Source: Tachypleus tridentatus
Lineage: Eukaryota; Arthropoda; Merostomata; Xiphosura; Limulidae
NCBI RefSeq assembly: GCF_004210375.1
Contig: NC_134834.1
Coordinates: forward strand, 145,919,009 to 145,983,008
DNA length: 64,000 nucleotides
Reading direction: 5' to 3'
Shown here: one piece after another, positions 36,711 through 47,815 of the stretch
Position numbering within the stretch: position 1 is the first letter of the stretch
Layout: every line of letters begins with the position of its first letter
Notes under the pieces: model-generated
Databases searched by the model: none
Told to the model about the DNA's origin: nothing
Seen by the model: only the letters and a program-made list of their open reading frames with translations
Program-made: the position numbers and the translations under genes

Positions 36711-38971
36711 AGCATATGAATTCTTTTATATTTATCATGTCAACCTCACCTTTGTGAGTGTGACAAACTGCTACATGGTTAAGGTGGCACTGAAACATAG
36801 TTGACCTTAACCACGTCTTCAACTGTCTTATTGCAGAAAAGCTGCATTCACATTCACAGCTGGATACTGGACATACAAGCAAAATATTCATGAGAAGAAA
36901 CACTTCACTAAACATCTGCTGGCTTGTTTCATGCATTTTACAGTAAGCATCCTTTGCACCTTTCAGAGATACTGCTTTTGTTGTTCCTTTGAACATGAGC
37001 AACTGAAACTCGAGCCGTTACGCAGAGATTTCTGGATAGACTGAGTTATCAATCTTGCCAGATGTGATCATGTTCTCAAGTGCCAGATATTGCCTCAAGT
37101 CATTGTTGTCTGCATTGAATCTAGTGGTCAGATGTTCTATGACTGTGTCCATGAATTCAAAATATTGGCTTCTGTAATCTCTAGCTGTTGCAGAATGGTG
37201 TGCTGAGCCATCACCTGTGATCCTTCTGGGGGGTCTGCAAATGCGTGGTAGTTCAATAGGCACCAGATCTAGGGAAGTTACCTTTTTCTCAGCTTCATCA
37301 AATATCTTGTAATTTTCCTCTGTTTGCAATACCTCCAACTGCTCAACTGTCATTGCAGATGCTTCAATCATGCCAAATACTGTCGCTGATTTTGCTTGGA
37401 ATACATGGTTTAGTTTCTCTAATGCAACTAATGTATGCTGAGCCATCAACAATCCTAAAACTGTCTTTCCTTTGTCAGATCTGTCCAGCAGACCTCATGC
37501 TTTCACTGCTACATCTGATTTTTCATTTGCTAATTCAGATAAAGAATCAACAATGTCACTGTAGTGATCATTAGCACATGTAATTGCAGACAGGTGGCAC
37601 AACCAGCGTGTTGGACACAGTGGGCAGATGTATTTAACTGGACCATTGTGGCTGTCTGACAATACAATACTTTCAAAGATTGTCTTGTACTTGCCTGACC
37701 TCTGAAGCAAGACACCAAGTTCATGTACCCACTGGATAGAATCTCGAACACATTCACAAGCTTCAACTGCATGTTGCATTATTAAATTACCCTTGTGTGC
37801 TCCATAGTGAAAAAACAAAGCTGACGGTTGCTTCTCTTTTATTTTTGCCTGGCATTCACTGTACGCAACACTCATGTTAGCAGCTCCATCATAAGTTTGT
37901 GCTCTTAATCCTGACAGTGGTAAATTGAGTGTAGTCAGTACATCAAGCATAGTTGAGGATATTGTTTCACCAGTTGTATTGGAAACACTGTACAAACCAA
38001 GAAATATCTCATAGACGTCAAGGTTCTCATCTATGTATCATACACATATTGCTTCCTGTTCGTAACATCTTGAGTGCCATCAACCATTAATGCAAAGATT
38101 TTACTTTACTGCACTTCATGTGCTATGTTCCTCAGTATTTGATGGCTGAATATCTCCATTATTTCACTCTGAGTCTGGGGTGTGTGAATGTGGTTTTCTT
38201 TGACAAGTAGGTCATCAACTCAGGATGTTCCTCTTCCAGGAGCTTCATTAACTGCAGGAAGTTCCCCTCCATATCAGTATGTCCATGTAATGCTAAACCT
38301 TGATGTAGTAAGAAACATAAACTTCTGAATATTTTGGCTAGACTTCTTTTGCATTCTTCCTGCTGCTTCCTTTTTCCATCATGTAGATGCACAGTCACTG
38401 GAGTTACATCAAGTGAACCTTCTGGAGATATAGCAAATCTGTGCTGATTGGGGTTCCTTGAATTTCTGTTTTGCCTTTTTCCAGTTGCAAAAACCAGTGG
38501 ATATGTAGGTGTACTCCACTGGCCTCTCCAATTTCCATGTAAAAAGGCCTGTATTTTCTGCCTTGGCACTATGAAAGCATACAACTTTTTAAGTCTGATT
38601 GTCAAAGTGCAGCCATAGGAACTCATCAAACCACTTGCCCTGGAAGTTGATATTTTGAGATTTTGCTTTCTGTCATGGTATTAGTTGTGTGTCTGGATGA
38701 TATGGCTTTCTACACTGTATCTGTGGAGTGTCAGATTTTTCATTACTGCACAAACTTGTTTCACAACTATCTGGTAGTTCATGATGTTCATAGTTGTACA
38801 AGCATTTTCAGACTCGTCCTCTGATGAACATGGTATTTCATCTGTATGGCAAGTTTCTATTCCTTTGCTTTAGGTTGTTGGATTATCTGCATCTGCATTG
38901 TCACTTGTAGTACTAGTAACTGGCTTGCAGAACTGTTTAATATTGGAAAGTTTCAGATGCTTGCTTGTCAT
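36711..38971 (-). pseudogene. hAT transposase, zinc-finger MYM-type 1-like
   Basis: Initiator ATG at 38,971 (MTSKHLKLSNIKQFCKP). In order: an acidic region (SSEDESENAC), a TTF-type finger start (FQGKWFDEFLWLHFD; the expected second Cys of the VCFHC-type pair reads Ser), FALMVDGTQDVTNREQ (DUF4371-like block), LRAQTYDGAANMS, FFHYGAHKGNLIMQHAVE, CPTRWLCH, and the hAT dimerisation end (SSCECECSFSAIRQLKTWLR). Total span of about 750 codons is right for this family. Frameshifts and stops occur near 38,160-38,000, 37,495 and 37,010. Such proteins cut and paste hAT elements and have been domesticated in vertebrates as ZMYM1. Here the gene is dead. Confidence 0.85.
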
Positions 38972-39938
38972 AATTGGAATCTGTTTCCCAGATGACTCAA
39001 CAGGCTAAAATACTGTCTTTATTGAAAAACTCTTAACGCACAACGAACGAAGATAGAACAGAATGGAAGTAGAACTGAACTGTACAATGTATTTAAGTCA
39101 AACGTGCGAACCTCACAGTGACTACCAAGCCGACTGACCACTTGGGCATTGCTGGGAGAATAATGTGTGCTAGTTACAACACAAGTAATTGCAAATTTCT
39201 CGAAAAAAACAATCACAAATATATTATAATCCTGTTAAAGCTCATCAAAAAGCAAACACATTGTGATATAATGTCTATAAGAATGTCTATTAAATAAAAA
39301 CACCTAAACAAAAACTAGCAATACAATTCGAGTAGAGGCTTTAGGCCATTGAAATAGTTCCTTTTATGCTCTGATTATACAAAAAAATACAATATTTTTA
39401 CAATCTATGATAAGAGAATATATTGTTCTTTTACCATAAAGCACCAGCACTTTATTAGAGAGCAGTGATAATCTGAAATTTCATGGATTAATGAGGGCCA
39501 CAAACACAGGTCTAATGTGCCCTGTTGTAAAATCGAAGCTCAGACTAAAGGGAGCAGAGGGAGGTGGATGTAGGGCGCATCTTGATCCAAGCAGCCTGAA
39601 CCTGTCATAAACCTAAACGTACACTATGGTCAGTGGCTTCGACAGCTAAGGAGAATAAGGCATTCAACAATAAAACTGGCTAGACATAAGAACAAATGGC
39701 TTAGATCGAAAAGCTTAGAAGCACGTCTATATCAAAGATGTACATTTCAGCTACTGAAAAACCCTACAACTAGACCTAATTATGTAATTCGATTGGTAAG
39801 AACACAAGAATCACAAGAACAAACAATAAAGCAATTCAACAGACCAAACTGTAGGGAGGATGATTGTATGCACCATACCCCCCATCTAAAATGAAGGGGG
39901 ATGTATCCCACCCATCTTCCCCATGATCTACGTCCTTG
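36711..39938 (-). mobile_element. hAT element, ZMYM1/TTF-type, 3' end lost
   Basis: The 5' end is recognisable on the minus strand near 39,938 (CAAGGACGTAGATCATGGGG, then GATGTATCCCCC-like G/C-rich blocks and ATGGTGCATACAATCATCC). A transposase-like frame starts at 38,971 and runs to the Tc1-type segment. The 3' terminal repeat is not visible because the Tc1-like segment occupies that position. Confidence 0.7.
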
Positions 39939-39944
39939 TGAATG

Positions 39945-41530
39945 ACTGCAGGTTATAACATGAAAACAAAAATGTTTACTGCAAGTGGCTTAAATCTCAT
40001 AACGTTAATTACTTATATATAATTATTTTTATCATACTGACCTTCCAGTCATGTCTGGCTAACAGTACAAAAGCCATACGAACCTTATATTAGATGATAG
40101 TATGCAGTTAAGAGTAGAACACACAAGTCACTAACTCGAGGAAATTTACAGTTGCACTAAATAATGACTCCAAGACTGAGATTCCAGAAAAACATGTCAA
40201 TTTTATTTATTTATAAAAATACAACATCTCATATGTTTTACTATTTCCTTTAATAATTATTCCACAGTACTCATTAAGTTTTCTATTATTCTCGGTACAT
40301 TCTTGATCAACATACTATATAAATAATACTAAGACATATTATAATTACTAGTTTCTTTTATGCAATTCATCCTAATTCCTTAACTATATTAGTTAATTGA
40401 GAGCAATATCAACTTAACTTACATCAAAGTTGAGGAAGTGTTCTGGCCTTGGTATAAGTTGAACAACTTCAGTATTTTGAGCTTGAAGAAAATCTAATGA
40501 GAAGACTTTTCTTTGATTCTGGAGAACTTCAACTGCTGAAATATCATTTACTTTCAGCCCAGAGAGAGACTTCTATTTAGATCCAAACTTGGCACATTAT
40601 TTGACTTGTTTAATATAATGAATTATAGCTAACAAAAGACAAAAGTGATGGCTGACAAAAAGAGAAAAGTAGCCCATAAAACACTGTTACTAAAGAGCAT
40701 TGTAACTAAAAATAGCTCTGTGAAGAAGAACAATGTGAAAACTTTTACAAGGAAAAAGGAAATTATCTTATATGGAAATGTTACCATAAAGAATTAGAAC
40801 TGGATGTGACACAGTGAAAAAAGAAAAACTGTAGAAAAGTTCACTGTACAGAATTACAGCAGGACATGGCTCAGTGATAAAAAGATATGAAGAGTGTAAC
40901 AAAGTTTTAGGAGACAGAATTATAATTAGGTATTTCACACTTACCTCTCTGGTGGCCAAGTAATATATTGGCACACTTGCAATGCTAGAAGCTGGGATTC
41001 AATTCTTGTGGTGGGCAGAGCAAAGAAGATAAAAGCCATTTCTCAATTAAAAAGAAAATTAGACTGACATTGTATTTTACTAGATAGAATAACAAAGATA
41101 TCTGTGGTCATCCCTTACTTTAAACTAGTGAACAGGGAGAAATCAGCCAGTCAGCAGAACATTGTTACCAAACTTATGGTTTGACCGTAATTTTATTACA
41201 CACTTACAGTGCAAAGTATGAGGTTTCTTTTATGATATAATATAGATTTTAATGTAGTTGCTGACTCTAAAAATCAAGATTACTTCCACAGGGTCAGTCT
41301 ACATATTTTATAACTGGAGGTGATCCTGGAAAAGAAAGGCAAACTGTACAAAGTTTGGTTATAGCACAGATAGCATGATGTATAGTTTAGTGATTATTTA
41401 CAAACAACCAAGTTTTATATTTGTACTCCTAATCTTACTATTCTCACTATTAACTAGGAAAATAGTTGATACATTAACAATATCACTTTCCTCAATCTCA
41501 AATACCTTAGGCAGATCCCATCTAACTTTT
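39945..41530. other. No gene seen; one degenerate SINE B
   Basis: AT-rich. Around 40,960-41,050 (plus) GGGATTCAATTCTTGTGGTG and GGGCAGAGC match the B-box and body of SINE family B. The rest shows nothing. Confidence 0.45.
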
Positions 41531-41539
41531 CTTTTTTGT

Positions 41540-41770
41540 CAATAGAAAACAATTTGAGAGATTTCAGCCCCTCCTCACATGACAATCCTTCCATCCTTCT
41601 TTGAACCATTTCCTGAATTTGATGTCCTTCCTAGCATAAAGAATATTATATGGACAAAATATTCCAAATGTAGCCTAACTAGTGACATGTACAATGAAAT
41701 TGTAATTTCTTTAGACTAACATTCAGTATTTCTGTACATATAACCCAAAATCCTATTGATCTAAAGTCTA
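41540..41770 (-). mobile_element. CR1-like LINE 3' segment
   Basis: On the plus strand AGCCCCTCCTCACATGACAA, ATCCTTCTTTGAACCATTTC, CAAAATATTCCAAATGTAGC and CTAACTAGTGACATGTACAA follow, block by block, the complement of the CR1 reverse-transcriptase C-terminal/3' region as I remember it from vertebrate copies. No open frame is left. Confidence 0.45.
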
Positions 41771-42254
41771 AACTAATCGATCTTACATCAAGTAAACAAG
41801 TTAATTCTTAAAACACTAAAAGACAATAAAACTTTTAGTACAGGCTCGTTACAATTACTTGAATTCACTAATTTTTGCTATAATAATAAAAAACGTAGAC
41901 AAAAACAGTTTTAGTAAACTATATTTTAGATTATATTTACTTAATAAAATATCAGAAACTCATCTCTAACGAAGCCTAAACTACTGTCACAGTTTTAAGT
42001 CTACTTAAACTCTGTAGTAAAATCGACACCTCTTAAATTTTAAGTTAAAACTGTGGCCTTCTTTTATCAACCAATCGTAGTATATCTACCTGTTATTTAA
42101 CTCAAATGACCTCGAATTTTAATATTAAGATTAAATAACTCCCACAAATTCATAAGAACGACCACTCTACTCCTACATTTCAAAACTTACAGATTCGATC
42201 ATCAGCGTTGACATCTAAAAAAAATGTTATTTGACAGCATTTGAACAAAAAAAT

Positions 42255-42537
42255 CGTTTTTGTTTGAATTTCGCGCAAAGCTACACAAGGACTATCTGCG
42301 CTAGCCGTACCTAATTTTGCAGTGTAAGACTAGTCACTAGAGGGTAGGCAGCTAGCTAGTCATCACCACCCACCGCACACTTTTGGACTTCTCTTTTACG
42401 AATGAATAGTGGGATTGGCTGTCATTTATAATTCCCCCACGGCTGAAGGGGCGAGCATGTTTGGTGTGATGGAGATTCGAACCCGTGATCCTCAGTTTAC
42501 AAGTCGAAGGCCTTAATCACCTGGCCACGTCTGGCTA
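42255..42537 (-). repeat. SINE family A, full length
   Basis: On the minus strand: head AGCCAGACGTGGCCAGGTGA with B-box GGGTTCGAATCTCC, CACCAAACATGCTCGCCCC, the central domain and a tail with GCGCGAAATTCAAACAAAAA. A duplicated GTCACTAGA-like insert sits in the central domain. Confidence 0.9.
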
Positions 42538-42718
42538 ACGATAAAAAGCAAACTTGAGCATCGAGAGAATTTTTGTTCAATCGGAAGTTTAGAATGACCA
42601 AATTTAAATAACAAATGCAATGGAATGTACAAAAGAACATCTGAAATTCACATAAATTTAACTGTTAAGAGAAACTACTGTAAAGAAAGGCTTATATATA
42701 ATAATAAACCTTAAAATA

Positions 42719-43600
42719 GTGATAAATAACAAATATTATTATTTCATTTGCCTTCATGTCCGTTCCAACGATATTGTAAGTTACTTTTTCCAGACCGCGA
42801 CATATATTTATTTCACAACATTATTAATATTCCCGAAACGAAAGGTTCACAAAATACAAGATACTCTACACCACATTGTCAAGTGGTGCAACACATGGCG
42901 CGTGCTACTTAAACTAAACAAAACTCAAGTCATTATATTCTGCTGCCAGCTTAAGTAAAACAATGATAAGATTAGAAATGTCAAACTCAGACACTGGGAC
43001 ACACAAATCAAAATCATAAACCAATTAAAATTTCTCAGTTTAACCTTCCGTAGAAAGTTAACCTGGAATACAAGTTTCTCAGAAATAACAATCAAGGCAC
43101 AACAACGAATAAACTGTCTAAAAAACAAAACAATAATAAGCAGCTTTGTCAAAGGCTGCATCCCCAAGACGATAATGATAATATAAAACGCCTATATAAG
43201 ACCTATTGTGGAATACGGATATCCAGTAACATGTAACATTCCTCAGCATCTCTGTAAAACTTGAGTTGAGATTGTTGTTTGTTATCACGCACAAACCTAC
43301 ACAAAGCGCTATCTATGTTCTGCCCACTACAGTTTCTACCATTGTAAGTACGCAGACACTTCACTGTGCCAATGGAAGTGGATGGGCTAAAACTTGAATA
43401 TACCCAGTTAAAAGCAGTACGAATAGCCTACCGACTCCACGTCTATACAATCGGCTCTTACTTACAGAAAACAAGCATCTCAGTGTTGTCATAACGAACA
43501 CGCTTACAAATACTAAAATGAGACCAAAACTAGAAATAACCTATTCAGTTTTGCACAAACACCCGCCTCATGGACCAAAATAATATCTCCCTTAAATCAC
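42719..43600 (+). pseudogene. LINE reverse-transcriptase fragment (Jockey/CR1 group)
   Basis: Blocks after the catalytic box are readable: DTLHHIVKWCNTWRVLLKLN, KTQVIIF (family: NxxKTQxIxFS), LKFLSLTFRRKLTW (family: KFLGLxFDxKLTW), IVEYGYPV (family: xxEYAxPVW), and, beyond a SINE insertion, LEYTQLKAVRIAYRLHVYT. Several indels break the frame (e.g. at 42,956). The family differs from the copies at 15.6 and 27.6 kb (different spacing and sequence). Only the thumb region is preserved. Confidence 0.75.
43265..43387 (-). repeat. SINE family B inserted in the LINE fragment, 10-bp target duplication
   Basis: Flanked by TAAAACTTGA at 43,255-43,264 and 43,388-43,397. On the minus strand: GGCACAGTGAAGTGTCTGCG (A-box region), TACTTACAATGGTAGAAAC, GTAGTGGGCAGAACATAGAT, then the GTGTAGGTTTGTGCGTGATA tail. 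Removing it rejoins the LINE reading. Confidence 0.9.
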
Positions 43601-43669
43601 ATCAGTTACAAAACAAACAACACTCACTTCAATAACCAACTTGACAGTTCTAGCTTGTGGCTTTACCTT

Positions 43670-45905
43670 CCCTCTTTTTTTAGGTTAACGACTATAAGGA
43701 ACGATGGACCAAATAATAATCATATGTATCATGTTTATATCATTCAGTGTGTTCTTATGTTCTCTATTTTACCAGTATATTCAATGTTTAGTAATTTTAT
43801 AGTTTATGTTTTATACCTATGAACTATATAAACAAAATACATTGTAAATTCTGTTAAGTATAAAGTTAATTAACATGCATATGATTGTATGTGATATTGT
43901 AATATGTAACTGTCCTTTGTGATGCAATAAACTCTCGTTCTGGCTTTGCGTCTTCTCTTGGACGTGGTGCGCTGGACAACATGGGACAGATCTGCTGCTC
44001 GTGATTAGTTTATCAATTACAGACTATAAGCTTCAAAACACCCCTTGTCAAATCAACACTAACAAGACAACTGTTCTCCTTCATTGTTTTTCTTCACACA
44101 TGAACTACAAAAAATCAAGTGTTCAGAGAAACAACTATTAATCCATCAAAATTACAATAGCCAGAAAAGAGAAGCGAATTGGAAATCATTCATTTCTGAG
44201 CACCTCCAGATTTTTTGATAAACCTAAAATAACTATCAAGTCTTTTAGCTTAGCTTAAACGAATAAAATCAAAAGTTGAAGCCAAACTGGTACCTACACT
44301 TACAGTATTGATAAGAATTTTATAGTAAATATTCACTGATTAACTAACTAACCCACGCATGGTGTGTTGTTGTTGTTTTATTCATTATCATGCTCTAAAT
44401 TGAAAAACAAAACAAAACTGGTTAACAAATAAATGAATATTTGCTGTAAAATTCTTATCAACACTTCAAATGCAGCTAACAGTTTAGTTGGCAATTCTTA
44501 TTTCATTTTCTCACACTCAAGGTGTTTTTTATTAGAAACTAATACAAAGAAAAGACCAAAATCTTTGAAGTAAAATTCATATAAACCTTAAGAATTCTTG
44601 AGCAACCCTAAAACCTCCTTTCTTAGAAATATTACCAATCTCTACAACAAAACTATTTTAATTGTATCAGTCTCTTAAGTAACTGGGATCAAGTAATAAT
44701 CAGTTAATGATAGTTTACTTTAAAAGTACTTTAGTGTTAATTTCAAATATTAACAATATTTTATATCATTATCAATCTATTACGAATTTCTTTTCTAAAC
44801 TCTTCAAACCAAAGATACAATAATTGTCATATTGTATTGTTGTATTTCACCACGTGCTCCACAGCGATTGCGAGTATTTCACAATTCAGTGATTAAAATA
44901 AATCACGGTTATCACCCTGATAACTGTGATAACAATAATCATTATACTAGTTATTTTTTTCTCTTTCAGTGTAATCTTCATTACAAATATTTTTCGTACC
45001 GGTCCTGTCAATTTTCTCCTTTTTAGATATCATAACATATATGATAGATGTCACATCATAGTTTTTTTTAACTCAACTAAAAACACTGTTAACACAAGCT
45101 TAACCATTCACCCAACATCCTCCATGCATCGGAGTTCATTGACTATTCTTTGAATAATATGTACTAAAACACAAAAACTTCCTTCAGATTTTTTCTCCCC
45201 TTCAAATAAGTTGTAAATATTTTACTGCAAATAAAAGAAATAAACGCAAAAAAGTACTTTTATTGTCATAATTACTTTAAAAACACTCTGGCTTTGAACA
45301 CATAACAAAATTATTTATATTTTTTGAAATGCATAGCTGTTATTTAATGTTTTGTTACAAATTAACTTGTACTCACTCACTTTTTATTTCTTTATTCATT
45401 AAGCAACATAAACAAACATTTCTGCACAACTATGAATTACATAATTTGACAATTAGCCGTAACAATGGTGCCACACTTTATCGTCTAATAAATACTGATT
45501 GAATTACTTTATCTTGGTGTTTCTTAAGTTTATACAACGTTTAACATCATTCAGATAAAACAGGAATAGTTTGTTTATTTTGGAAGATTTTAGTTCATGA
45601 GCTCTTGAGATTTCATTTCCATGTTGTTCTATAACGTATGTGATACTTTTTATTTCTACTAAACACTCAAGTTTTCTGTCGTATGTCACTTATATACTAG
45701 TCAACTTGACTGATTACATTACAACAGTTTTGGCAATTATCAAACAATTTCTCTTCCATATATATGATAATTTAACAATTTTATTTTTCTCACTCTATAT
45801 AGAATAACTTGTTCCTTGAGAATCATCATGACTGTGTAAATAAAAACTTAAAACCATCACGAATACGCTAAATTACTTGAGACAGTTATCATGTTTCTTC
45901 AATTC
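43670..45905. other. No supported feature
   Basis: AT-rich. Frames at 44,832-45,153 and 45,504 show no domain. A G/C-richer patch at 43,930-44,005 (TCTCTTGGACGTGGTGCGC) could be the end of an unidentified retroelement. Confidence 0.4.
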
Positions 45906-45909
45906 AAAA

Positions 45910-46480
45910 TCGGAGTATAGTCATCATAATTACTTTAATCAGGTTCTCATAAGATGGTCATCATCATGTTTTTCAGTTTCGTATCGCACGATATCCGCCA
46001 TTACCACTTTAGTCATTATTTGAGTGTTTTAGTGTAACTGTCATGATTGAGATAATTAAATAAATTACGAGAAGCACCACAGTTACGTTAATCAGGTATC
46101 TTGCGATATCCATCATGGATACGATAAGTAATTGCTTTAGGGCAACTATCACAACTACTTTAATCAGATGTATCAAGACATCCATAAAGATTTCTTTAAT
46201 CACATATTTTAAAGCGTCTTTCATAACTTCCGTAGTTACACATTTACTGATAATCGTCATTACTTCTATAATTAAATGGCATATAGAAACCATTATTGAT
46301 ACTGCAATTAAAAACCTAAAGACAGCCAGGATGACTATATTAATCCAACAGTATATTACAGGCATCACAAATACATAAGTTACACACCCCGGAAAACATT
46401 GTTATTATGTCAGTTAAGTTCTTCCAGACAGCCATAGTAATTACTTTTTCGGGAACTTGTTGGAGATTTATGTCGTTATC
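45910..46480. repeat. 36-bp minisatellite, degenerate
   Basis: Between 46,151 and 46,366 successive segments of exactly 36 bp align: ACTACTTTAATCAGATGTAT..., ATTTCTTTAATCACATATTT..., ACTTCCGTAGTTACACATTT..., ACTTCTATAATTAAATGGCA..., GATACTGCAATTAAAAACCT..., ACTATATTAATCCAACAGTA.... Related units continue on both sides with less regular spacing. Because 36 is a multiple of 3, long open frames appear on both strands (46,115-46,378 plus; 46,009-46,368 minus). Confidence 0.8.
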
Positions 46481-46569
46481 AAATCACCAGCATTAAATGG
46501 GAATAAAGGTGACATATTTCTATTGATCATGACTTTTGTTGGTTAGGAAACTTGAGATCCATGACTGGA

Positions 46570-47160
46570 GTAGGTATTTTATAGTTACATAGTTTATATC
46601 TAAGAATGTTGTGCTAAATGTAGTCGAAAATCTTTTGGATGTCCAGTAAAACTCCGGTAATTGCGATTAAACCCTTTGTGTATTGACTGTTTATCTGGCT
46701 AAATGTCGTTGTTTGCGTGTTGCGTTTTGTGCATCGGAAAGGAACTTATTGAATTACAAGTTGGAAAGCAGTCTTGTTGTGATTTTTACCATGAGTTTGT
46801 GTATCATGTTTAACAGGCTTATTGGTTCTGTAACCAGTTGGATTACCCGGGTCGTCACTGTTTTGGGAGATGATGCTAATGGCTGTCAATTTCCATGTTG
46901 CTGGGTAATATCCTGATTTTAGGGATAGATTAAACATCTTTGCGATATAGGTGATAAGTACATCGGAAGTGCTTTTTTAAAATTATATTTTTAATGCTGT
47001 TCTCGCAAAGGACAGTGTATTTTAATTTCTTAATGTGAATTTTAATCTTCGCTCTGGTAAAATGTTCTGTAATGTTGTTGTCTATGTGTGTGTTATGAGG
47101 GTTGATGCTAACTGGAAAATTTGGGGGTAAACATGCCTTCATTTTTCTGTACATAATTAT
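46570..47160 (-). pseudogene. LINE reverse-transcriptase N-terminal fragment
   Basis: On the minus strand: FTPKFPVSINPHNTHIDNNI, HFTRAKIKIHIKKLKYTVL (family: I..LK..KAPG), NIILKK, then MFNLSLKSGYYPATWK (family: IFNxSLxxGYxPxxWK) and GVLLDIQKIF (family: A.FLDIxKAFD, first catalytic Asp kept). Frameshifts separate the blocks near 46,930 and 46,740. Truncated before the second catalytic box. Confidence 0.75.
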
Positions 47161-47469
47161 TATCCTTGGTGTAGTGATCCTTTTTTTTTTGTGCTAGGAG
47201 TTGTAAAGACTGTAGAATAATAATATATGGAAAGTTTGGCTTGGTCTTTGTCTGTAGTGTCGTTATATTTTATTGTTGTATATATTTAAGTAGATTTGTT
47301 ATTGGAAATTATTTTGAATTTTTACAGAACTTTGTAAGATTCTGTCTATAATCATGATTGACTGGCAGAAAGAAGCTTTACTACTTTTCATAATGCTGGT
47401 TTGCGATTAAACTTTAATGCGATTGTTTGTATTATTTATTAAGGTTTGAAGGCCAGTGTTTCTTGTGAA

Positions 47470-47674
47470 AGGTGAATTTTCAACAAATTTAATAATTGCT
47501 TTAGAAACTGAACTTTGGTTAGGTATAATTGCTGTGTGGTTGCCATATTTTTAAACACTTTAGTTTTTGAGTAAAAAATGAAACAAAATATGCGGGTCCT
47601 CGAACTCAAGTTCCTCTCGGTCGTTCGGCTGTTTCCGTGACATTTTACAACTATGACGTAATAGTTGCCAAACA
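47470..47674 (+). repeat. Left terminal inverted repeat of THAP/P2RX7_C element
   Basis: Starts AGGTGAATTTT (47,470) and ends with a 21-bp block containing GACGTAATAGTTGCCAAAC (47,654-47,674). Both, and several blocks between (e.g. AATGAAACA near 47,578), recur inverted at 49,550-49,761. The outside flank is TGAA, one change from TTAA. Confidence 0.85.
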
Positions 47675-47815
47675 CGCTTCGTTGCACGCCGATTATTGTG
47701 TTTCTTTCAGTGCTGGTATTTTATGTAAATCTATCGGTGCTTTTTTTCGGATTACATACTTTGTGATACTATTTTTTGTCTTGATATTGCTACTTTATGT
47801 TTGTTTCATGATAAC

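Noticed and set aside
46009..46378. Hydrophobic 119-codon minus and 87-codon plus frames as membrane proteins
   Set aside because: Both arise from a 36-bp repeat whose length is a multiple of three, so stops are avoided in phase on both strands.
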